Source of the DNA: Bryobacterales bacterium
Lineage (GTDB): Bacteria > Acidobacteriota > Terriglobia > Bryobacterales > Bryobacteraceae
NCBI GenBank assembly: GCA_020846745.1
Contig: JADLDI010000061.1
Span: 1 to 64,000, forward strand
Length of the DNA: 64,000 bases
Direction of reading: 5' to 3'
The position numbers and the translations under genes are program-made. Below are positions 32,845-41,130 of the stretch, piece after piece (the first letter of the stretch is position 1; each line of letters opens with the position of its first letter). The notes beneath the pieces were generated by a model, which was given only the letters and a program-made list of their open reading frames with translations, was not told the origin of the DNA and made no database searches.

Positions 32845-33497
32845 AGAAGCTGTCCTCGCTCGTCCTCGCCTTGCCCGTCCTCGCCTTACTCGTCCTGGTC
32901 GCGGCTCCTGTCCTCGCCCAACCCGCCGTGGACCTTCCCCGTCTTGGCTGCATTCGCGACTCCCAGAGCCAACTACGGATCGTCTACGGCGTCCGTGCGT
33001 CGTTCATCCTCTCACCCCCGGTCGCCTTGAAGGTCCGCGCGTTCTTTTGCTCGGAGACGATCATCGCCGCCCAAACGCCCGATGCACTCGTCGCGTTCGA
33101 CCAATCCGGCGCCGAAATCGCCAGAGTTGCCGTGGCAGAGGATGCCATTGTCGAATTCGAGTCAGACGGCAAGGTTCTTGTTGCAGATCAACTATTTATC
33201 TTCGACGGCAAGCAATGGATAGAACAGGAGGGCGGCCCCCCGGGTCCGCGCCGCACGCCCGCGTCCGGTTCCGCCCCCAAACTAGGCGCCTGCACGGCCA
33301 GACTCGAACAAGGCAAAGTCGCCCTGTGCGAAGAGTCGCTACCCGACCTGCCGCCGGTCCTCTCCGTAGAACGAATCGGACCCGGCTGGCTGCACCTACG
33401 GACCGCCGAAGGCTCCTTCGCCCTCACGCTACGCAACGGCAAACCGGAGACTTACGCGTTACCAGCCACTCCGCCGGACGCGGGAGAAGAGCGATGA
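32841..33497 (+). CDS. Exported hypothetical protein, middle gene of a three-gene operon
   Basis: The protein has 218 residues from the ATG at 32841, which overlaps the previous stop. A signal peptide (KKLSSLVLALPVLALLVLVA) is followed by a beta-rich domain with two cysteines (PRLGCIRD and FFCSE) and a second cysteine pair (LGACTARL and ALCEES). The repeating strands (VALKVRAFF, ALVAFDQSGAEIARVAV, DGKVLVADQLFIFDGKQW) look like a beta-propeller or beta-sandwich. No family is recognised. Confidence 0.6.
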   Translation: MKKLSSLVLALPVLALLVLVAAPVLAQPAVDLPRLGCIRDSQSQLRIVYGVRASFILSPPVALKVRAFFCSETIIAAQTPDALVAFDQSGAEIARVAVAEDAIVEFESDGKVLVADQLFIFDGKQWIEQEGGPPGPRRTPASGSAPKLGACTARLEQGKVALCEESLPDLPPVLSVERIGPGWLHLRTAEGSFALTLRNGKPETYALPATPPDAGEER

Positions 33498-34861
33498 GAA
33501 CCCTCGCCCTCTGTCTCCTGCTTGCTGCTGCGCCCGCCGGCGCGCAAATAGCCGTTTACACGGTTACGACCAACGGCGCGGAATCGCCGGTCGAGGGTCT
33601 GGTCGATGTGGGTACTACACCGGTCGGGGACCTGCTCGATACGCGCGTTCGCCTCCGCAATCCCGGCACCGTGGCTATCAATGTAACTACACTCCGGGTA
33701 CAAGGCGTTGCATTCTCGCTCGTAGGCAATCCAACTCTGCCGTACCTGATGGCGCCCGGCACCAACATCGACTTCCGGGTCCGCTTTCTGCCTGTTAATA
33801 CCGGCAGTTACTCCGCCACTCTCCAGGCCAACGACCGTTCGGTGTTCTTCCGCGGCATCGCCATTCCCGCGCCACGTCTGTACTTCGACCGCGACGGCAC
33901 GCTCGAGCCAGTCGCCACCAACGTCTCGATCGATTTCGGCCGGGTTCAGAAGAACACGAGCCTCACCCGCCGGCTGCTGCTGCGCAACGAAGGCGGCGCC
34001 TCGTTCACCACCCGTGACATACGGATCTCCGGTCTCGGCCTCGCGTTGAAGCTCGGCTTTGCACTGCCGCTCGCGATGGCCGCGGGAGAAGCGGCGTCGT
34101 TTGAAGTCACGGCTACTCCGCCACGCTCCGGCATTCTCTCCGGCACGCTTGAGATCGATGGCCGGCAGTTCAAAATCGACGTCACCGCGACCGACCCGCC
34201 GGTGCCCGACATGTCTATTAATCTGCCTGCAGAGCCGCTCGTTAGCGGTCGCCAGGCAAAGCTCACGGTTACGCTGGCTTCCCCTTCGCCGCTCACGACG
34301 TCTATCCCTCTCACTTTGACCTTCACGCCTTTGGGCGGCGCGCCGGACGATCCAGCAGTCCTCTTCGTCTCGCCCGCCTCGCGCATCGCTACGCTATCCA
34401 TAACGGAAGGCGACTCGATTGCGAAGATCGGTACACAATCCGATATCGTTTTTCAGACCGGAACCACTGCCGGCACACTGACCTTTAAGGTCCAGGCCGG
34501 CTTCAAGACTCAAGAGGTTTCCGCCACCATCGCGGCCGCGCTCCCGGCTCTCGATACGGTCAAAGCAACCCGCGGCACGGGTAGCGTTGAGGTTATTGCC
34601 ACGGGGTTCGACAATACGCGTACCGCATCCCAAATCTCTTTTGTTTTCTACGACAAAAGCGGTCGCGCGATCAATTCCGACCCGATCCGCGCCGCCGTTG
34701 CCGACGCCTTCTCCCAGTATTTCCGCGCCTCCCAACTCGGCGGCCTGTTCTCGCTCAAAGCCAGTTTCCCCGTCGCGGGCGATACCACACAGATCGGTGC
34801 GGTTGAGGTAATCCTCTCGAGCGCCCAAGGTGCATCTGCTCCCACACGCGCTGCATTTTAG
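33494..34861 (+). CDS. Exported choice-of-anchor D / ASH-type beta-sandwich protein
   Basis: The protein has 455 residues from the ATG at 33494, overlapping the previous stop. The frame is open far upstream to 32537, but that stretch is out of frame with two real genes. After a signal peptide (MRTLALCLLLAAAPAGAQ) come two ASH/MSP-like domains (DTRVRLRNPGTVAINVTTLR, then SLTRRLLLRNEGGASFTTRD), each with the expected RLRN-type strand, and then further beta domains to the C-terminus. Such domains are found in large surface-associated proteins. It is likely a structural partner of the two upstream exported proteins. Confidence 0.65.
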   Translation: MRTLALCLLLAAAPAGAQIAVYTVTTNGAESPVEGLVDVGTTPVGDLLDTRVRLRNPGTVAINVTTLRVQGVAFSLVGNPTLPYLMAPGTNIDFRVRFLPVNTGSYSATLQANDRSVFFRGIAIPAPRLYFDRDGTLEPVATNVSIDFGRVQKNTSLTRRLLLRNEGGASFTTRDIRISGLGLALKLGFALPLAMAAGEAASFEVTATPPRSGILSGTLEIDGRQFKIDVTATDPPVPDMSINLPAEPLVSGRQAKLTVTLASPSPLTTSIPLTLTFTPLGGAPDDPAVLFVSPASRIATLSITEGDSIAKIGTQSDIVFQTGTTAGTLTFKVQAGFKTQEVSATIAAALPALDTVKATRGTGSVEVIATGFDNTRTASQISFVFYDKSGRAINSDPIRAAVADAFSQYFRASQLGGLFSLKASFPVAGDTTQIGAVEVILSSAQGASAPTRAAF

Positions 34862-34916
34862 ATCTCGCTGCGCAGTACAATAGCCATTCACTTTCTCAAG
34901 GAGATTTACTGTTTCT

Positions 34917-35807
34917 ATGGCTAATCTGGGTTACTGCGGCTTGGGCATCATGGGATATCCGATGGCCCGCAATCTGGCGCGTGCGGGCAATCGAGTCGCG
35001 GTCTGGTCTTACACCAAGGAGAAATGCGACAAGCTCGCCGGCGAAGAGCCGAACGTCACCGCCTGTGCCACCGCGGCCGAGGTCGCCAACGACGCGGAAT
35101 GTATCTTCCTCTGCGTGGGCGACGACGCGATGGCTGAAGATGTCATCCTGAATGGTCTGGCTCAAACGGCTAAGCCGGGCACTGTCATCGTCGACACCTC
35201 CACTGTCTCCCCGGCCTCGTCCATCAAGGTTGGCGAGGCGCTCACTAAGAAGGGCATCCACTTCCTGGGCGCACCCTGCACCGGTTCCAAACCCGGCGCC
35301 GAAGGGGGCACCCTTACGTTCATGATCGGTGGGGAGAAGGAGGTGTTCGAGCGCGTCCGCCCGTACTTTGAAGTCATGGGTAAGCGTCTGTACTACTGCG
35401 GCGGACCCGGCATGGGCCTGCACGCCAAGCTCACGCAGAACCTGATTCTTTCGAACATCTTACAGGCATTCAACGAGGGGATGGTACTTGCGACCAAGGC
35501 CGGCGTCGACCCCGAACTGATGCTCGACATTCTCGACAACTCCGCCGCCAAATCCGGCCTCATCAGTTTCAAGGCGCCTTACATCCTGCGCCGCGACTTT
35601 TCCACCAACTTCTCTGTCAAGTGGATGCATAAGGATATCGGGCTGATGTTGGAGTCTGCCAACGACCTCAATGTGCCGCTGCCGCTGACGGCTTTGACGC
35701 AGCAGTTGTTCCGGGCCGCCATTGCCTGCGGGTACGGGGAAGAGGACTTCTGTTCGACGATAAAGGTGCTGGAAGGCATGACGGGCGTTGAAGTTAAAAA
35801 AGTTTAA
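34917..35807 (+). CDS. NAD(P)-dependent beta-hydroxyacid dehydrogenase (3-hydroxyisobutyrate dehydrogenase family)
   Basis: The protein has 296 residues. The Rossmann motif GYCGLGIMGYPMARNLARAG opens the protein. The substrate-binding DTSTVSPASS and the catalytic Lys in GLHAKLTQNLILSN are present, so it should be active. Relatives include 3-hydroxyisobutyrate, tartronate-semialdehyde and succinic-semialdehyde reductases (GLYR1 type). AGGAGA lies 11-12 nt before the ATG and TACAAT at 34876-34881 may be the -10. It is a single-gene unit between two operons. Confidence 0.88.
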   Translation: MANLGYCGLGIMGYPMARNLARAGNRVAVWSYTKEKCDKLAGEEPNVTACATAAEVANDAECIFLCVGDDAMAEDVILNGLAQTAKPGTVIVDTSTVSPASSIKVGEALTKKGIHFLGAPCTGSKPGAEGGTLTFMIGGEKEVFERVRPYFEVMGKRLYYCGGPGMGLHAKLTQNLILSNILQAFNEGMVLATKAGVDPELMLDILDNSAAKSGLISFKAPYILRRDFSTNFSVKWMHKDIGLMLESANDLNVPLPLTALTQQLFRAAIACGYGEEDFCSTIKVLEGMTGVEVKKV

Positions 35808-35885
35808 CTAAAAAATCCACTTTGCCTGTAGTTGGATCGGGCCGGGCAGGGGTCTTAGAGGCGTCCATGTCCCTGTGTCTCTTGT

Positions 35886-35952
35886 GCGGCCCCGGCGTCT
35901 TCTCCTTGTGCCAAGCCGGGCCCACCCGCGGCCTGTTTCAGGCCGGGGCCGC
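35886..35952. terminator. Nested inverted repeats between the dehydrogenase and the ECF operon
   Basis: An outer 10-bp inverted repeat GCGGCCCCGG (35886-35895) / CCGGGGCCGC (35943-35952) encloses a tight hairpin GGCCTG-TTT-CAGGCC (35930-35944, partly overlapping). No long U-tract follows. It may terminate the dehydrogenase gene or fold in the leader of the sigma gene, whose start is 44 nt away. Confidence 0.4.
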
Positions 35953-35995
35953 CTTCTGCTTCTCAGCCGTCTGACCTCGGAATAGCGCAACAGCC

Positions 35996-36538
35996 ATGGC
36001 CATCCTCCCACTCACGCAGGCGTTCCCCAACGCAGCGGAGGATTTCGCTAACCCGTTGCAAACACAGGTGGCTGAGATTTTTGAGCAAAGCCGGGACGAC
36101 GTTTACCGCTATCTTCTGTTGCAAGGTCTCCATCCTCCCCAAGCCCAGGAAGCGACGCAGGAAGTTTTTCTCCGGCTTTATACCACCATGCGCAAGGGTG
36201 AGGATATTCGCGAGCCGCGCGCCTGGATCTTCCGGGTGGCCCACAATCTGGCAACCAAAGTTCGTGCCTCCCAAAACGCGCAGCCGTACGACCCGGAAAT
36301 CGAAATGCGGCTCACCAGTTCGGACAACCCCGAGCGGTCGTTGCTTGAGCGCGAGCGGATTGTCCGTCTGCATCAGGCGCTGGGATCGCTTTCCGAACAG
36401 CAGCGCCGCTGCATTTTTCTGCGAATGGAAGGCCTTCGTTATCCCGAAATCGGAGCCGCCCTCGGTATCTCCGCCTCTACTGTTGGTGAGTTCCTCCGCC
36501 GCGGTTTGGCGCGGCTCAAAAAGGTGACCCATGAATAG
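35996..36538 (+). CDS. ECF RNA polymerase sigma factor
   Basis: The protein has 180 residues. Region 2 is visible in VYRYLLLQGLHPPQAQEATQ and VFLRLYTTM, region 4 in LSEQQRRCIFLRMEGLRYPE and GISASTVGEFLRRGLARL. The last 8 nt overlap the anti-sigma gene. The operon continues into a TonB-dependent receptor, a layout like surface-signalling systems, although the receptor lacks an obvious signalling plug extension. Confidence 0.92.
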   Translation: MAILPLTQAFPNAAEDFANPLQTQVAEIFEQSRDDVYRYLLLQGLHPPQAQEATQEVFLRLYTTMRKGEDIREPRAWIFRVAHNLATKVRASQNAQPYDPEIEMRLTSSDNPERSLLERERIVRLHQALGSLSEQQRRCIFLRMEGLRYPEIGAALGISASTVGEFLRRGLARLKKVTHE

Positions 36539-38096
36539 CCTACACGTCGACGACGAGCGCATTGTACGCTACGCCGATGGCGAACTCGGCCCCAAAGACG
36601 CGGCCCGCGTCCGCGCGCACCTGGAATCGTGCTGGGAATGCCGTGCCGAATTGGACAACATCCACCGCGCCGTCGGTGAGTGTGTGCGCTATCGCAAAGC
36701 TCTTCGCGATGTCCTTCCGGCTCCTCCGCGGCCCTGGCAAGACCTGCAACCTCATTTTGCCGAGATCGATTCATCTCTTGCTCAAACCTCCTTTCTATCT
36801 CGTCTGGCCGGCATATTGACGCCGGTGCGTCTGGTTCCACTTGCCGCGGCCGCTGCGGCCCTGCTGGTTATCGTTTACACCAATCGCGAACTTCCCACCG
36901 TTAGTGCGGCAGAAGTGTTGAAGAAAGCCGTCGCCGCCGAACAGTCGCGGCCTCAACAGTTGCGCCGCTACCAGATCAAGTCTCGTGGCGCGCGCCTGAC
37001 CGACCCGGCCACCATTCGGCGCCTCGAAACGGTAGCCGTCGCGGCGAATTACGATTGGAGCGCTCCCCTCTCGGCACGGTCGTTTTCGCGGTGGCACGAT
37101 TCGCTCGCCGACAAGCAGGACGCAGTTTTCACAACTGCAAACTACTACACCGTTAGTACTCGCTCCCAAGCTTCCGAAATCGTAGAGGCTTCGCTCCAAT
37201 TACGCACGGCGGACTACGTTCCGACGGCTACTTCCCTCGAATTCCGCAATCACGACCGCATCGACATCACCGAATTACCCGCCGAGGCTGCCATTGCGCA
37301 CTCCGCTGGTCCAGTGGAACCGAGCCGCGGCGTGCAGCCCCCGCTTACCGAGGTAAAACCCCTCGCCGGTACAACTCCCGCGGACGAGTTGAAGGTTTTC
37401 GCAGCACTCCGCAAGCTGGGCGCCGATCTTGGCGAACCCATCGAGATCAGCCGGACGGCCGATGCCGTTGTTGTGACGGTGCTCGGCGTCGATCCTAGCC
37501 GCCGCCAGCAACTGCAGTCGGGGCTGGCAAGCCTGTCGCGTGTGGACCTGCGTTTCCCCGAACTGCCGGCGCCTCCCACCGTTTCCACCTGGCGCAACCT
37601 GAGCCGTTCCACCGTTACCTCGCCCTTCGAAGGCGATTTGAATCAATACTTTGGCGGGCGGGCGGCGGTCGACCGGTTTACCGATCAGACTCTGGAGCTG
37701 ATCGACAGTGCCGTGGCTCGGGCCCACGCCTTGCGACGTCTTACTGAGCACTTTCCGCCTCAGGTGGTGGCCACTTTGCCATCCGACGACCGCGCCGAAT
37801 TCCAGAACCTCTACGCCGACCATGCGACGGCATTGGCCCAGAGCGCGCGCCAGTTGAACCAGCTCACCAATCCGGTTCTCACCACGCTGAAAGCGCCGCC
37901 TGTCAGTGCCGGCACCGGAGCCGCTACGCCCGCCGAGCTGCTCGACTCGGCCCGGACGGTTGAACAGCTATTTGCCGCCGTCCTGACCGGTGCTACTACC
38001 GATGTAGCGGTCGCGGAACTGCCGGTGCGCCTCCGCTTTGCCCTTACCCAGCTCATGAATTCGGCTGACTTTTCAGCCGCATCCCCTCCACAATAG
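36531..38096 (+). CDS. Anti-sigma factor with N-terminal zinc finger and large periplasmic domain
   Basis: The protein has 521 residues. The anti-sigma zinc finger is clear: RAHLESCWECRAELD near residue 30 (His-x3-Cys-x2-Cys). One membrane segment follows at about residues 100-120 (LVPLAAAAAALLVIVYTN). The extracytoplasmic region of 400 residues is mostly helical and unrecognised; it probably senses an envelope or substrate signal. The overlap with the sigma gene and the 4-nt gap to the TonB receptor gene indicate one operon. Confidence 0.82.
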   Translation: MNSLHVDDERIVRYADGELGPKDAARVRAHLESCWECRAELDNIHRAVGECVRYRKALRDVLPAPPRPWQDLQPHFAEIDSSLAQTSFLSRLAGILTPVRLVPLAAAAAALLVIVYTNRELPTVSAAEVLKKAVAAEQSRPQQLRRYQIKSRGARLTDPATIRRLETVAVAANYDWSAPLSARSFSRWHDSLADKQDAVFTTANYYTVSTRSQASEIVEASLQLRTADYVPTATSLEFRNHDRIDITELPAEAAIAHSAGPVEPSRGVQPPLTEVKPLAGTTPADELKVFAALRKLGADLGEPIEISRTADAVVVTVLGVDPSRRQQLQSGLASLSRVDLRFPELPAPPTVSTWRNLSRSTVTSPFEGDLNQYFGGRAAVDRFTDQTLELIDSAVARAHALRRLTEHFPPQVVATLPSDDRAEFQNLYADHATALAQSARQLNQLTNPVLTTLKAPPVSAGTGAATPAELLDSARTVEQLFAAVLTGATTDVAVAELPVRLRFALTQLMNSADFSAASPPQ

Positions 38097-38100
38097 GGAT

Positions 38101-41085
38101 ATGGTCTCGTGGTGTGCCCGCATAGCCTTGTTGCTTGCGGGCGCATCCGTAGTCCTTTCTCAACAGCTCACTTACCTTACCGGATTCGTTAAAGACCAGA
38201 CCGAATCTTCTGTTCCTGAAGCTTCTATCGGCGTCGTGAATGAGGAGACAGGCTTTCGCCGGTCTGCCAAATCCAATCAAGACGGCGGTTATTTCATTCC
38301 CGCCCTCCACCCTGGCGTCTACAAAATCACGGTGCGGAAGGAAGGTTTCCGCACGGTTGTCCGCTTCGGCGTCAAACTCGAAGTTGCCCAACCCGCCCGC
38401 GTCGACTTCAACCTGCCCGTGGGCGCGATGCAGGAAACCATCACCGTCGAGGGTACTACCCCGCTGCTGAACTCGGACAATGCCGCGGTGGGTACTCTTG
38501 TTTCGCGCGACATGATCGACCGGCTGCCTCTGAACGGCCGCAACCTGCTGTCGCTGATCGAGATCACACCCGGTTCCGTAGTCACCCCCGCTACGCGCGG
38601 CGAATCCGGTCAGTTCACGGTTAACGGACAGCGGCCGAACTCCAATTACTTTACCGTCGACGGAGTGTCGGTGAATTCCGGCGTTTCCGGGGGCGGCCAG
38701 CCGGCGCAGTCGACCGGCGGTTCACTGCCTGGCATGACCGCGTTTGGGAGCTTCCACGGCCTTGTTCCGCTGGAGGCATTGGACGAGTTTCGGGTGCAGA
38801 CTTCTTCGGCGATTCCCGAGTTTGGCCGCTTGCCGGGCGCTCAGATTAGTCTCTCGTCCCGCTCCGGTTCCAATGAATTTCACGGGTCGATTTTCCATTA
38901 CCTGCGCAACGAGAAGACCGAAGCCAACGACTGGTTTGCGAATCGCGCCGGGCTGACGCGCTCGCCGCTCCGGCTGAACGACTTTGGCGGCTCGCTGGGC
39001 GGGCCTCTGGTGAAGAACCGCCTGTTCTTCTTCGCGACGGCCGAGTATCTACGTCTGTTGCAACCCTTCGCCCTCCGAACTCCGGTACCCGACCCGGCAA
39101 CACGCGCCGCGGCGCCGGCCTGGTCACAGACCGTCCTGAATTTCTTCCCGGAAGCCAACGGCGCGTCGATTGGCAACAATCTCGCCGAATGGACCGGACG
39201 GGGACAACGCCCGGCCAAGCTGTATGTTCTCAGCGGCCGGCTCGATGCGGCGATCACCTCGCGGCTGACCGCCTTCGGTCGGTACAACCTGTCGCCCTCG
39301 AACACCGAATTCGGCTATTCCCAGATCAATGCGCTGGACGTCCGCTCCTGGTCGGCTACGGGCGGATTTAACCTCAGCTTGGGCGCCGGAGTCGTGAACG
39401 ATTTCCGTGTCGCCGCAGCCGATGCCTTCGGCCGCTCGTTCTGGCGCCAAGCCAATATCGGACCCCTCCCCGACTGCCTCCTTTCCGAACTTGCCGCGTC
39501 GCAGTTCCAGAGCCAGAACATCGCTTGCGACGCGTTCTACCGGTTTTCGATCGCGGGCCTCGGGCAGTCGCTCTACGGCCCTGAAAGCGACAACCGGCAG
39601 CACCAGTGGAACATCGTCGACAACACGACGCTCAGCGCCGGCAGCCACCAACTGCGCTTTGGCGTCGACTACCGGCGCCTCGAACCTGCCCGAACCCGCA
39701 GCCAGACCTATTTCAGCGTTCTGGCCGATTCACTGAGCGACTTTCTGGCGAAGCGCAACCTCTGGATCACGCAGACTCCCGTTGCCCAGATGAGCAATAG
39801 CCTGCATGAGGTATCGCTCTACGCACAGGACACGTGGCGGCTCTCTCCGCGGCTGACCTTCACGTTCGGCCTCCGCTGGGAGGTGAACCCGCCCCCCATC
39901 GCGAAGATTCCGCCGACGGGCCTGCCGAGCCAGCCGCCCACCGCAAAACCCCTTTGGGAGCTGCGGTACACCAACTTCGCTCCGCGTGTGGGGGCCGCGT
40001 ACCGCCTCACCAGGGACGGGCGTTTTATCGTGCGCTCGGGCTTTGGTCTGTTTTACGACTCATCTCTGGCCCTGGCGACAGACTTGATCACTGCCTCGAC
40101 AGCGAACCTGTGGCAGTTTGCCAGCCCGGCGCCGGACGTGACCGGAGCGTCGCGCACGCTGCTTACGTATTCGTTCGACCCGACGCTGCGGCTGCCGCTA
40201 GTCCGCGAGTGGAACGTGACGCTTGAGCGTTCCCTGTCGAGCGGCGATGTGGTTTCCGCCGGCTATATCGGTGCGGGCGGCATGCGCCTGATCCGGCGCG
40301 AAATCGGCGGAACCGAGAGCCCCAACCTGATCCGCGCGGCGACCGCGACCAACAATGGCTCTTCTTCATATCACTCCTTTCAGGCACACTACCGCCGGAG
40401 GTTCAGCAAGGTGATCCAGGGTAACGCGTCGTACTCGTGGTCGCACTCGATCGACACCGCCTCGGCCGACGCGGCTTTCCACTGGACGGGATCCGGGCTG
40501 ACCGCCGCCTCGGACCGCGGCTCCTCCGACTTCGATGTCCGCCACACGGTCAATGCCGCGTTCACATATAGCTGGAGGAAATGGGCGCTGGATGGGATCT
40601 TCCGCGCGCGTACCGGCTTTCCGCTAAACGTCCTGAATTCGGAATACGCGATGGGCCTGATCTTCGCCAATGTGTTCCGCCCGGACGTGGTTCCGGGCGA
40701 ACCCGTGTGGATCCGGAATTCCAACATGCCGGGCGGACGCTATCTCAATACCGACGCTTTCCGCCCGCGCGGCGAACTCCGCCAGGGCAGCCTGGGGCGC
40801 AACACCTTGAGCGGTTTCGGTATGCACCAGTGGGATGTGGCGCTACGCCGCGACTTCGCCTTGCGGGACCGCTGGGTGCTGCAATTCCGCGTGGAAGCGT
40901 TCAACCTGTTCAATCACCCGAATCTGGCCGATCCGATCCGGTTCCTGACCAGCCCTCTTTTCGGCCAACCTGCCTCCATGCTCAACCTGATGCTAGGAAC
41001 CGGCACCCCGGCCACGGGCATCGTTCCTATGTTCCAAATCGGCGGGCCACGCTCGGCCCAAGCGGTGGTGCGGCTGAAGTTTTAG
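38101..41085 (+). CDS. TonB-dependent receptor with carboxypeptidase-regulatory-like N-terminal domain
   Basis: The protein has 994 residues. A signal peptide (ARIALLLAGASVVLSQQ) is followed by a CarboxypepD_reg domain (TGFVKDQTESSVPEASIGVV, GVYKITVRKEGFRTVVR), a plug domain (RDMIDRLPLNGRNLLSLIEI), and a 22-strand-type beta-barrel ending in VVRLKF with the terminal aromatic residue typical of outer-membrane barrels. Such Oar-like receptors import large substrates or complexes in Acidobacteriota and have no SusD partner here. It is the third gene of the ECF sigma operon. Confidence 0.9.
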   Translation: MVSWCARIALLLAGASVVLSQQLTYLTGFVKDQTESSVPEASIGVVNEETGFRRSAKSNQDGGYFIPALHPGVYKITVRKEGFRTVVRFGVKLEVAQPARVDFNLPVGAMQETITVEGTTPLLNSDNAAVGTLVSRDMIDRLPLNGRNLLSLIEITPGSVVTPATRGESGQFTVNGQRPNSNYFTVDGVSVNSGVSGGGQPAQSTGGSLPGMTAFGSFHGLVPLEALDEFRVQTSSAIPEFGRLPGAQISLSSRSGSNEFHGSIFHYLRNEKTEANDWFANRAGLTRSPLRLNDFGGSLGGPLVKNRLFFFATAEYLRLLQPFALRTPVPDPATRAAAPAWSQTVLNFFPEANGASIGNNLAEWTGRGQRPAKLYVLSGRLDAAITSRLTAFGRYNLSPSNTEFGYSQINALDVRSWSATGGFNLSLGAGVVNDFRVAAADAFGRSFWRQANIGPLPDCLLSELAASQFQSQNIACDAFYRFSIAGLGQSLYGPESDNRQHQWNIVDNTTLSAGSHQLRFGVDYRRLEPARTRSQTYFSVLADSLSDFLAKRNLWITQTPVAQMSNSLHEVSLYAQDTWRLSPRLTFTFGLRWEVNPPPIAKIPPTGLPSQPPTAKPLWELRYTNFAPRVGAAYRLTRDGRFIVRSGFGLFYDSSLALATDLITASTANLWQFASPAPDVTGASRTLLTYSFDPTLRLPLVREWNVTLERSLSSGDVVSAGYIGAGGMRLIRREIGGTESPNLIRAATATNNGSSSYHSFQAHYRRRFSKVIQGNASYSWSHSIDTASADAAFHWTGSGLTAASDRGSSDFDVRHTVNAAFTYSWRKWALDGIFRARTGFPLNVLNSEYAMGLIFANVFRPDVVPGEPVWIRNSNMPGGRYLNTDAFRPRGELRQGSLGRNTLSGFGMHQWDVALRRDFALRDRWVLQFRVEAFNLFNHPNLADPIRFLTSPLFGQPASMLNLMLGTGTPATGIVPMFQIGGPRSAQAVVRLKF

Positions 41086-41101
41086 TAGTCGTGCCGGGAA
41101 A

Positions 41102-41129
41102 GGGCGGCGGACCGCCCTGCCAAGGCGGT
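41102..41129. terminator. Hairpins between convergent TonB receptor and tex genes
   Basis: GGGCGG (41102-41107) pairs with CCGCCC (41112-41117), and alternatively ACCGCC (41111-41116) pairs with GGCGGT (41124-41129). The 45-bp gap between the two stops probably terminates both genes. There is no strong U-tract. Confidence 0.4.
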
Positions 41130-41130
41130 A

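Noticed and set aside
32537..33493. Long open frame that would extend the ASH-domain gene by 319 codons
   Set aside because: It overlaps two real exported-protein genes out of frame, has an Arg/Pro/Ser-rich non-protein composition, and a signal peptide begins exactly at the ATG at 33494.
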